A program made the position numbers and the translations under genes. Below are positions 33,779 to 43,868 of a stretch of 63,122 bases of DNA, one piece after another. The notes beneath the pieces were generated by a model. That model saw only the letters and a list, made by a program, of their open reading frames with translations. It did not search any database and was not told where the DNA came from. The DNA is from Leucogyrophana mollusca (Eukaryota; Basidiomycota; Agaricomycetes; Boletales): positions 1 through 63,122 of the forward strand of contig MU266493.1 of assembly GCA_021014945.1 (NCBI GenBank), read 5' to 3'. Position 1 is the stretch's first letter, and the number at the start of each line of letters is the position of its first letter.

Positions 33779-35201
33779 GCCGTCGGTGGGTGACCGACAA
33801 ACAGCCTTAAGACTCACACCAGCTCTACGTAGTGTCGCTCAACTGGGGAAACTCAAAAGTTCGTGCTGGGGTTTGCAGGGTCGAGAGCTCGAAGCGACCC
33901 GCGTATGCCAAGTACACCCTGATTTGAAGCCTCAAAGGGTCTTCCCTAGTCTTCCCAGCAGGGCTTCGCGGAAGGCAGCTGGCCAACCAGGTCTGGCAGT
34001 TGTCTAGCCACCTGAAACCCATATAAGCATCGATGTATATCACTATATGTATGTGATCACCTTGCGGTAAAAACGCACCCAGAGACATCGCCGTCCAGAC
34101 TCCACGACGGTGGCGTGGCAAGCAAGGCAGTCGTTCCTTCTAAATAATAGTCTAAGGTGGGCCCGACTCATCGACGCATCTAATGCATGACCGTGACATA
34201 ATAAATTCAAGTCGAAGGCTTGTTGAGTGAACAGTCTCACGATACATCACTTTGGTGGACCATGACCAATGATCAACAGCTTGCGAAGTTTGAACGTCGA
34301 AAATTTAGGTTTCCTGCGGACAAAATGACAGCAATCTTGGTCGATATCGTAAGGGGTATTTCCTTGCTGGATAGGTCGGACAAAACAGCAATGAACAAGT
34401 AATAAGGAGCCCAGGGCGAATAATGGCATTTCCGGCCTTGGTATTCAACGACTCCGAACGCGTCAACTAAGCGGAGGTGGCCGAAGGACTGGCAAGCCGA
34501 TCCAAGGCATAGCAGACTGATGTCAGTGAGAGGCGAGGATGAGGAGCAGATGGGGTCGTTTGGGGCTGGAATCCAGGCGGGTATGTGAATATGACGGCTA
34601 GCCAGGAGTACAGCCGCAGAGCTTGTGAAGCCTCAATGATGGTGGGAGAAACACCTGCTAAAGCACAATCTGGGTTGTTGACAGTCATAGCTCTCCAACG
34701 ACGTATACCACGAGGACATGTCCAAAACAAATATTGTCGGGCAGTGGTTAATCAGCTCGTCCGAATGGCGATGAACCGAAATACAATAGCTTGCGCAGGC
34801 TGCATAGTATGGTGCGACCACGTGGACCGGGCCCTCTGAGTTTTGAGTGTAACCTCAGCAGCTCGTCGAGGTAGGCTGACGCCCTCCTTTCCAGACCCCA
34901 CCAATATATCATAGCGACAGTCGATCGTTAAATGGGTATGTTGAAGTATGATGGTGATCGCTGGTCACGAGCCGCTAGCGCCGGGTGGTTTGGCCTTGTG
35001 TGATCGAATCTTTTTTGGCTGGGCAATTCTTGGAAGGATGTATGTAACCGTTCGACCCTTGCGTCCGCGAAATTCCCATCCTCGATTGAAGCCTTATGTA
35101 TATTCCCCCTTGCTCTAAAAACGATCCTCATAAACCGCTACTTGCTGAATGACGCGGTGCGAAAATATCCCAGATTCAAGTTCTTCAGTCCCCCCACCCC
35201 A
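33779..35201. other. intergenic between divergent DUF6533 copies B and C
   Basis: A 1.4-kb region between two start codons that face away from each other, so it carries both promoters. No gene is supported inside it; frames near 34467-34730 (minus) are isolated. Confidence 0.5.
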
Positions 35202-36523
35202 ATGAACACTAGTTCTCGTATCGACGCTGATACGAAGTTAACAGCTGTCACAGGTACGGTTTGTATGCTTAATTGGCTTGAGGATCCATCTAACAAAACC
35301 CCAGCCAGTGCCTTGACCTTTCTGGTTTGGGAGCTATGCATAACTTTTGACGATGAAGTTGAGTTTATATGGAGGTTTGTACCATGCCAACTTGTTGGAC
35401 CCATCGTTCGAGGGATTTTCTGATCTTGTGATTCTGGAATAGTAAACCCTCCAAATCGCCGATCAAGTGGCTTTTCCTGTTCACGAGATATGTGGGGCTC
35501 GGTTCGCTTGCGTAAGTCTTTGTGATGGCTCCCTACTCGCCTGGGATACAGTGTCGTGATGACCAGTTGTTCCATACTTCTAGCGGTAGCCGTTTCATTG
35601 GCATTGGTGGTGACAATCCTATCCTTTCCTGCACAGGATTCCTCGTATTGCAGGTGACCCTAATGCAGGCCCTCATTATATTGGTTGAGCTTATTCTCGC
35701 GCTGCGAGGTGAGTTCAAATCTGCGACGCCCTTCTGTCATAGTCATTCAATTGGCTCTGGAAGTCCACGCGCTCTATAATCGGGACCGCCGAATGGGAGC
35801 TTTCTTGCTCTTCCTCGTCGTTTCTGAACCAATCATCGCAATCATCTGGCTGAGTTCCACTGTGCCAAACACCGAATTTGACAGCTTGTGCAATGTTGTA
35901 CATATAAACTCTCGGATGACATCCTTGAGGTAAGTCTACCATACTTTCAACAGTTTCCCGTCAATTTAAATACTATTATCAACTTAGCTTCTCCATAGTT
36001 GCCACGGAGTGCATACTTTTGCTCCTAACTATCCTCAAATGTATAAGCACCTCTCGAACGGTCAGAAAATCTGCTCTTATCAAATTAATGCTCCGGGATG
36101 GAACGCTTGGCTTCCTTGCCGTCTTCTGTGCGTCACTGGCTTCTGTGGACATCACACGGATTTTGACTTCTGTCCAAGCAATCCTCATCCCAGCGTCGGT
36201 GTTGCTGGATGTATCACACGGCGCTCTTGTATCAGTGACGAATCCGTATGTCATCCACACCCTTCCCCTCACAAACTCCTCACGGTCTCCACGCAGATGG
36301 TTTAATGCAGTCTGGTCTTCCGCCGTAAGCTCTCGCCCCTTTGATTCGAGTAATCACCTTAGCGCTTCCATTACAGGGCTGCAGGTTGATCGTTAACATG
36401 CACCGTCTTTCTCTGGAAGAGCAAAGCCATATTGCTGCTAATAGTAATCCAACATTGCCGATGATTTCCACCCACATCAACATCGAGCCCCCCAACATGG
36501 ACACCATTGACGAAGTGATATAA
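35202..36523 (+). CDS. DUF6533-type multi-pass membrane protein, copy C, 287 aa
   Basis: Nine exons were placed exactly: 35202-35253, 35305-35374, 35443-35511, 35584-35708, 35764-35929, 35988-36127, 36179-36245, 36297-36324 (28 nt) and 36377-36523. The phases agree throughout. The signature is ALTFLVWELCITFDDEVEFI then IKWLFLFTRYVGLGSLA. Helices include VTLMQALIILVELILALRG, MGAFLLFLVVSEPIIAIIW, VATECILLLLTILKCIS and ILIPASVLLDVSHGAL, then GCRLIVNMHRLSLEEQ and an acidic tail ending DTIDEVI. It is on the opposite strand to copies A, B and D. An in-frame ATG 60 nt upstream (35142) could extend it by 20 residues; I preferred the start aligned with the sisters. Confidence 0.85.
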
Positions 36524-36962
36524 TCACCAATTTGGCGTGCTCTTTTGGGGTTTATTATTATTCGCTGCCTCAAGCAGGCTTGGCGTCTACGATATCCGTG
36601 GCGCGAGCTTTTCAATCGCATCGGTACCCCTCGTTTGTTGCAATTACCCAGATTGTACCGCAGTCTCCGGCACGCACAGAACCGTCACCAAGGCCACTTA
36701 GACTACTCGCTTGCAAAACACTCGGGCAGATCGGTTGATCGGAGGTGGCACTGGTTACCCTGGATAGATATAACCCCAGGCGGCAAGAGGTATGACGAGA
36801 CGAGGCAAATTTGTGCAAATTTAAATTTTATCTCATAATTACTAGGCTAGCTCCTGTGCATCGTTGCAGTAAGTAGGTCCATTCGCCACTTGGGGGCAAA
36901 TAAAAACCGATCCTAGAGACCGCCTTACCCCTGAATCGAATTATTCTCCTGGCGCCACGATC

Positions 36963-37253
36963 GTGACAACACCACTTCATCGGGTGGTTATTAAAGAAGT
37001 CTACGCAGGTCCTGTAACAAGCGCGGTTCCTGACGTTCCCACCCACGACTTCGTTCCACTCACGCCTCCCCGATTCATATATGACACGAAGAACGGCGTT
37101 CTTCGCGACAATATTGTCCCGCCGGCTGATGTTCGATCACAGGGACTTTCGTGGAGGCAGCTTGGCAATGCAGGACTTGTCATTCATGACTTCAAACCCG
37201 CTCTCAGAGATAACAAGGGCCTTGGAAGGTGCGGGCTTTCGCTGGGAAAATAG
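36963..37253 (+). CDS. hypothetical open frame between DUF6533 copies C and D
   Basis: A 96-residue frame (MTTPLHRVVIKEVYAGPV to RCGLSLGK) with plausible composition but no domain I recognise. A neighbouring frame continues as RWENRLIWTHKGRKVHIPRV until about 37359, so a frameshift or an unplaced intron may separate two parts of one gene. It could be a small lineage-specific gene, a relic or chance. Confidence 0.25.
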   Translation: MTTPLHRVVIKEVYAGPVTSAVPDVPTHDFVPLTPPRFIYDTKNGVLRDNIVPPADVRSQGLSWRQLGNAGLVIHDFKPALRDNKGLGRCGLSLGK

Positions 37254-37604
37254 ACTCATTTGGACGCACAAGGGCAGAAAGGTTCACATTCCCCGGGTTA
37301 ACATTCTACCCCCCGGACTTCGTTGTTTCCCCCATGGTCTATCACGAGCCTGTCATTGAAAGCAGGGATGTAGTACAGAACTGGAACGAGACTCTATGTC
37401 GAGCGCGAGGCGCCTGTCTGCAGCGGCAAACCCAGTATGTAGGGCAGAGGTCCGTCTTGGTGTCGCTCGTGATGTTGCCCTGATATTGCATTTCTTGGGG
37501 ATCATTGATACATGCGGGTGCGGTTGATCTGCATACCCTCCTTTAAGTAGAACACATCTCCTTTGTAATAGAAAAACAGGATAGAGGGATCAGGGTCCAA
37601 GCTA

Positions 37605-38810
37605 TCAAGAATTGGGATGCGGGGGTTCAATGAGGATATGCGACGTGATGACCGGTAGAGTTTGGTCCGCGGTGAGGTCATGCCGGTCGTACAATGGCAG
37701 GCGCTGCAGGCTGATGATCATTCGACACCCCTGTAATGATAAACATCTTAAGGATTAGATTCAATGAAACCAAAATAGAGCTTACAGCACAAGATAGGAC
37801 AGCGCAGAACCATCTTAAAGAGAAATGTAAACGTCAGAGGAAACACAGTGAGCATAAAACATACGGGGTGATGAAAGAAAGCTGAGCGCCGTGCCAGACC
37901 ACCAGCAAGATAGATGTCGGCATCAAGACAGCTATGAGCGCAAGAAAGCCAAGAGTCCCGTCACGAAGCATCAACGTGACAATTGGTGCTAGTTTTTTGC
38001 TAGCCCGAAAAGTGTGGATGCATCGGAGGATAGTCAACAGCAGAAGGATGCCTTCTATGAAAACGAATGCGAAGCTGAGACAGAAAATGTTTTGGTTTCA
38101 TGAATGATCATCAGACACTGGTTCACCAACCCAAAGTATGCCATGGAAGAGTCTATATGTGTCACACTACACATTTCGTCAAACTGCGTGTTCGCAACGG
38201 TGTGACTCAGACCAACGATTGCGACGATCATTCCCGAGACGGCCAAAAAGCCAAGGCAGACCGCCATCCGACGATCGCGATTATAAAGTGCGTGTACTGA
38301 TCGATATCAATGAGCAGGTAAGTGACTTGAGGCGTGAGGGCTTACCGCGTAGCATGAAAATGAGCTCGATCAAAGTAACAAGCACTTGGGACATGGTCAC
38401 TCGAAGGACAAGCAAGCCTTTGCAGCCAATTGTCGAACCCCCAACATAAACTCCAAGCAAGCGAGTGGCGCTAAACAAGCAGACACCCATCGCAATTTCA
38501 ACGAACTGCTGGATATCAGGAATGAGAACATACAGAAGCGAAGCTAGCCCAACATATCTGGCCAACAAGAACAGCCATTTGACCAGTGAGGTAGCGGGCT
38601 TGCTACTAAACTGCTTGAGAGGCTGAGCGAGCAGAAACAGGTGACTAGTACACACCTCCAGATAAGCTCCACTTCGTCCTTGAACGTTATACATATTTCC
38701 CAGCTTAGAAAGCTCAGCGCACTGACTGAAGTTATGGGTCAGAGCTGCTTTGAACGATAAAATGGCGGAGACGTACCCGATATTGAAGTGAGGTCTCTGT
38801 CAGTACTCAT
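37605..38810 (-). CDS. DUF6533-type multi-pass membrane protein, copy D
   Basis: Start MSTDRDLTSIS; signature ALSFLSWEICITFKDEVELI, then SLVKWLFLLARYVGLASLLY. Copy D differs by lacking the intron after the first signature helix and by reading straight through (IPDIQQFVEIAMGVCLFSAT). Its later helices also run FLALIAVLMPTSILLVV without the intron that copies A and C have there. It ends GCRMIISLQRL plus a polar tail finishing EPPHPNS. No frame break is needed. The intron losses mark it as the most derived copy of the group. Confidence 0.8.
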
Positions 38811-40144
38811 CGCGGGCAGGCAGGTGAGACTCCGAGTTGGATAAACACACTGTTTTGCGTTCGATCATTTTCAGTTGTCTTGAGGGATTTCGCCCAAAAC
38901 AAGGCAGCCATAGAGTATTAACCGATCAGGGCATGTGCCGGACGCAACCCGCGCAGGGACACGGTGATGGATAGCGTTACGATGTACTATACGAGACGGT
39001 GTGGTGTATTGAAGTGGCCACATTGCTTGTCATCGACTGGATATAATTGAGTATGACTGGACCCACCGCTAGGTGCAACACGTCGAGGACTCAGACTCGA
39101 CTGCCGCTCGAAAGTGGAGGGGACCGTCAGCCACTACTAATTTCAACAACCCGCAAGAGATGCCGGATAGATTACATACCGCAGTGGCTTTTTATTACGA
39201 GCCTAGACTGGAGTGAGAATGGTGTGTTAATGTGTTCCCAACACGTACGTACGGCTAAAAATTCTTCCGAGGAGTCTCAGCGCTGAGCTCGAGCCTTGAG
39301 CATTCCGACGATTTTTCGTGAACGTTTCTGTGAAAGACTGGGGATTTTCGTCAGGACAAACTGGGTGCGCGGCATTGAGCCCTCGAGCTCCGTTCCAAGT
39401 AGTCTACCAGGCCCCGTGTTGCACCAAGGTTTCTGTCACAGTAAGCAATTGCAAAGTGAAATAGTTGGCAAAGGGTAAGGCCGGTAAGGCTACATCTGCA
39501 TTCGTCGCAGCCAGCCGGGCGAGTCCCCATCAAAGACCAACGAGGCTGAGCCCAAGTCTGTCGAAAGGAAATTGAGCTCGTTGGCTCCTTTGTTCCATCG
39601 CTCTGTTGCCCTTCACTAGCATAGCCGGGTCCATCTTGTTTGCCATGGCGGATAAGACTTATCACAACCTCAAGCTTTACCATGTGTGGTACACTACTGC
39701 AGTTCCTGGACATCATCCAAGCCGGTTTCGACGACCGTGACCGCGAGCCCACATTCTTGTCCACTCGCCAGGCTGTGGTAGGCGACAAGGGCACACCCGA
39801 CGAAACCATTCACCTCGTGGCTGGTATGCATTTTTGGAGGTTTCGAAATGTCATAGGAATCGTTGGGCTATCGACGATCGAACCCCACAATTCATAGTGT
39901 TCGCGTTCTACACGACTTTGTTCGATGAAGGGGTGGACTGCACGAACCCCAGGGTATCAAACAAGGCGGCAAAGGCAGTGAACAAGGAAGAGGCGCGATT
40001 GGACCATTTACATCGAAGCAGGATTGAATTGGCTGAGGATTTGCTCCGTTCCATAGTCATGCCGCGTTGACATGGGGCAGTGAAGGCGCTATGGTATTGT
40101 ACGAGTTGAAATACAGGCAACTAAAAAATTGTCTACCACTTGCC
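38811..40144. other. intergenic with possible gene relic
   Basis: The left end is the promoter of DUF6533 copy D. Most of the rest has no gene signal. Two coding-like pieces on the plus strand at about 39640-40070 are listed separately. Confidence 0.45.
39640..40070 (+). pseudogene. coding-like fragments of unknown origin
   Basis: One frame reads FLDIIQAGFDDRDREPTFLS then GDKGTPDETIHLVAG and ends at a GTATGC donor-like site near 39821. Another frame, ending 40070, reads FYTTLFDEGVDCTNPRVSNK then EARLDHLHRSRIELAEDLL. The composition looks protein-like, but I could not assign a family or join the pieces with start and stop. It may be a relic of a host or mobile-element gene. Confidence 0.25.
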
Positions 40145-42686
40145 CTACATACGTCTGAACATCCACTTATATGGGGCGGTACTAACGGGTGTCATTGTGG
40201 GAGCGGGAAGAACGCCCTCCGCAGTTGCACCGGTGCCCCCAGGCATAGTATTGGTATTTGTTGACGTAGGCGTAGTTGAAGCGGAGCTCGCTGAGCTGTT
40301 CGCGATGGCGGAGGCTACGGCTTGCGCATCCAGGGAACTTGACGCTGATGAAGTGGTAGCAGACGAGGCTGCCACGGAAGTGGACGGAGTAGCGGGAACG
40401 AACTCCACAGCAAGTGACCCACTTGTGACAGAAGAGGGGCTCGCAGATGCCAATGAGCTCGCAGACGTGGTTTGAGACGACAAGCTTGAGATATCAGCAA
40501 CTGCAGCTTGCGCGGAGGCGGTAGAGCTGGTAGATGATGAGCAAGGAACCGACATAGAAGCACTCGAGGCGGACGAAGAGGGTGTGGCCATCGCAGCCAT
40601 TGCGGCGTCGTCGGTGGTAGATGCAGACTGGGTAGCCATAATTGTCGTCGTCATAGTTGTTGTCACAACGACCTCTGGGTCGGGGTTCGATTCAGCCGCA
40701 GCAGCGGGAGGCGGCTTTGAAGCGGGGATCTCGAATCCAGACGGCGTAAACACGAGCGTCACATTCTGCCCTTGGGGAGGGTTGGGGCCGGACGTTGAAT
40801 TTGAAGGCGCAGGGCTGGAGGTGGAGTTTCCCGTGTCCCTTTCGACATATTGCCTATCAAGGTCGGTCACGCTTGCCACATCCGCATCTTCCGGGGTTGC
40901 TGGGTCGACGCCTGAAGTAGCGCTGACACCGCTTTGGCTTGATCCCCCGTATGCGTCGTCTACGTTCTCGTCGCTTCGCCACATTGGTTGAATCGCACCA
41001 GTTTCCGTGTTGTACGAGAATACCTGGCTTTTATGCTGGGTCATGGGGGTGTCCGTAGGAGCTGTGGTTGCAGTGGATCCATTGGTACTTGGTGCCATCT
41101 CACCCGGAGTGGGGGCGGATCCGGTGCCATTCACAGCTTCGACAGACCCGCTCCACGCGCTGTTCGAAGCATAGGCCGCCGACGTAGAGCCTGACGACGA
41201 AGACAAGCAGCGTTCCATCGTCAGGGGCTTCGGCCCGTTCGGTTGCGGGTCGAATGTCGCACAGTAGGGGACCATCATAGCTTCCTCAGGGTCGAATACG
41301 GACAACTCGAGGGCCACACGGGTATCTGGGCCATATGTGGCAATAGGTGCATTCAGCTCCGATGTAAAAGAAACACGGGACAATGAACGCACCAAAGGAT
41401 CCGCCGGAGGGTCCCCCGAGATTGACCATAAAGAACTGCGTCTGGTTCGAGTTGGACGCACTGAGCGCAAACGTCCCGGCGCTGGTTGTACCATTTGTCG
41501 TCGAATTAGAATTAGTCGAATTGGCAGCTGGGGTGAGATCGAGCACAAGTGACGCGAGTTTCTGGGCCTTGTCTAATGTACCCCCCGGGCTCTGGAAGAG
41601 TAGCCCCGTGAGGATGCGAAGGCACTGCTAAGAAACAGGTAATCATACCACGATGTCAATAGTCCCTGGCACACCACCTCCAGCGTCACGACTACCAAGT
41701 TGTTGTACATGGCCGTTTCCTTGGGACTTGTCTGCACTGCTGAGCATGAAGCCGCCTTGGTGCGATCGACGACTGGGTAAGTGGCCGCTGTTGACGACGT
41801 ACGAATTGCCTTCGCCCTTGATGACCAAAGACGACCGCCTTGAGCGACGGTCGTCGTAACCGTGATCTCCACGTCCGACGCGACGTGTTCGGCGACTTGC
41901 AAGAGAAGAGCGGTGCGTATGGTTGTGGTCGTGGTCATGACTGTGGTCGTGATCCCTCGTGTGCTCATGGTTGTCTTCGCCCCTCTTATGATCATGGTTG
42001 TGATCGTGGTCGTGGTCGTGGTCGTGGTCGTGATCGTGATCGTGATCGTGATCGTGATCGTGATCGTGGTCATGGTCGTGGCTTCTCTTATGATCGTGAT
42101 GGTGGCTGTGGTCGTGGTCATGACCGTGATAGTGATAATGACCGTGACCATGATCATGATCTCGGCTGGCGATTGAACGACTAAGCAGCGGAGGTAGACC
42201 AACCGCTCGGACGCCATGTGCGAAAGCGAAGTCGGCTGCGCCCATAAGTGGGTTGGACGGAGCGCCTTCCCAAAAAGTTCTCTGTCAACAGTTGGGCAGA
42301 AGTTTAGCAAGAGGGATGATGTTGGAGGAGGATGAGCTTGCCTTTGTCTTGTGGTGCCCCTCCTTACCCTTCTTGTGATCCTGGCCCTTGCTCTTACCTT
42401 TTGGCCTTTCTTCACCCTTGGAACCCTTTGCCCCAGCCTTCTTCCCGCTTCCATGTTTGGTAGCTAGTCGTGCAGGAAGGGCCATGGTTGGCGCATCCTC
42501 ACGCGGGGGCTGGCTGGTGGACGCTGACCCCTCACTACCATCATGGCGAGCAGCCAGCCCAACGTCACGCTTCTCAGTAGAGTGACGATCATGGATAGAT
42601 GCGGCATCAGCGGTGGGGGGGAGGCTGACGGCAACAAGGGAGCAAAGGCCTGCGAGGACGGTAAAGCGGGCTGTAAGCGCGACCAT
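40145..42686 (-). CDS. secreted His-Asp-repeat, Ser/Thr-rich protein, 787 aa
   Basis: Four exons, all phase 0: 42342-42686, 41673-42281, 41427-41624 and 40145-41356. Exon 1 encodes a signal peptide (MVALTARFTVLAGLCSLVAV, cut near residue 28) and a Lys/Gly-rich stretch. Exon 2 encodes a run of alternating His-Asp (about 110 residues rich in HD, HDH and HNHDH) followed by an Arg/Ser-rich part. Exons 3-4 encode an Asn/Thr/Ser-rich region with many N-x-S/T sites and a long Ser/Thr/Ala-rich tail. The HD run suggests metal binding (Zn, Cu, Ni), and the tail suggests a glycosylated wall or extracellular protein; both are inferences. The first intron begins with GC (GCAAGC). The third intron (41357-41426) is the least certain. 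No family name known to me. Confidence 0.65.
41905..42180. repeat. hexamer repeat encoding the His-Asp run
   Basis: An imperfect repeat of GTGATC/GTGGTC-type hexamers on the plus strand (CATGAT-CACGAC-like on the coding minus strand). The densest part lies around 42000-42080. Units differ mainly at third positions, so the His-Asp pattern is kept while the DNA diverges. Several other frames through it are also open. Confidence 0.85.
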
Positions 42687-43868
42687 AGCTGATGTGTGGG
42701 GTGCGTAGAACTTAAAAATAGACGCGAACCGGTCGCAGAATGTAGATGAAAGAAGAGATAGCAAGGAATAATGCGACCTGTCGCGATTCGCAAAACAATA
42801 CGATAGCAATGACAGCAAGCGATGCCGGTCGCGGGTAGATCACTTGGATCTGAGTGGGAGGGGATAGAGAAGATAATCGTGAAAATCATGTGTGGAGACA
42901 ATATTTATACCGCTTGGTGGCTGACTGGCCTCAGACAAATGTCAACCAGTCAGCCTCGTAAGTGTTTGTATGAGGTGGGGAGTCTGGATTGGAATCTCAC
43001 CTAGGAAATGCGCACCTTGGGGAGTCCCAACACAAAAAGTGGACGGGTCAATGCCATTGTTTGACTTCTTCAGACAGACCGTCCTCGGCCGCGTCGGAGG
43101 AGTACCAAACAGCTAGCGGGTGAAATGGTGCTACAGCTGAGGCACTGGCTGGCGCGGCGGCTTCTCCGTTGAAACTAAACTAGAGTTGGGGTGAAACCCT
43201 CCGGTGACTATGAGTATGGAGAGACGTCCGCGTTTTCATCCTGTTAGCTGTGGAAGGTTTTCCGTGACGACCTGTGATGACGGCGTCTGTGCCGAACAAA
43301 CCGCTGGATAGCTACTATCCGGGGCCCAACGAAGGAATATACATGAGAACTGCTATCTGTTGTATGTAGGGCATCCTGCCACTCTTGGTGCTCACCAAAT
43401 TTCCACTGTCGTTTGGGTATAACATGGAGGGTAGAATTTTGTCAAGTTCTTGTTCTTGTTTAACGTCCAAATCCGCGACGACCACGGATAAGTAGTGAAC
43501 CCGATTACTGCCAGTGGTGACCGCGACCGTGAAAATGAGTCAATGACACCGTGACCTTCCATAATTATAAGATTCGGAAAACATTCGGTTGTGGCGGGTT
43601 TTCCTTTACCACACAATCAGCTCCCGTCTTCAACGGCTCACATTCTATGTACTCATGGGCGTACTTCGTGCATTACAATTCAAACGGTTTGCGGAAGAAG
43701 GGGTCGCGACTCGCTGGGATGCCGGGGCCCTGATATCACTGATCGGCGTTGGTTGATACGCGCCCTCATTCTTAAGTACTGCAATACGGGAGGTTCTTTC
43801 CATTGAACCAGCCAACTATTCGACATCGATCGATCATAAACAGGCCGCAAATACACCGGCCGAGGACC
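42687..43868. other. intergenic, nothing recognised
   Basis: Promoter of the His-Asp gene at the left, former promoter of MYND copy 3 at the right. No other feature supported. Confidence 0.5.

Noticed and set aside
35512..35583. Stop or frameshift in DUF6533 copy C after RYVGLGSLA
   Set aside because: Using the acceptor TTCTAG at 35583 instead of the earlier TACAG gives GSRFIGIGG, which aligns with copy A.
41625..41648. 24-nt intron in the His-Asp protein gene
   Set aside because: Too short. An upstream phase-0 GT donor gives a 48-nt intron with the same acceptor.
41573..42454. 293-codon frame with Thr/Ile runs over the His-Asp repeat
   Set aside because: It is the same hexamer repeat read out of frame; it lacks the signal peptide and the spliced continuation.
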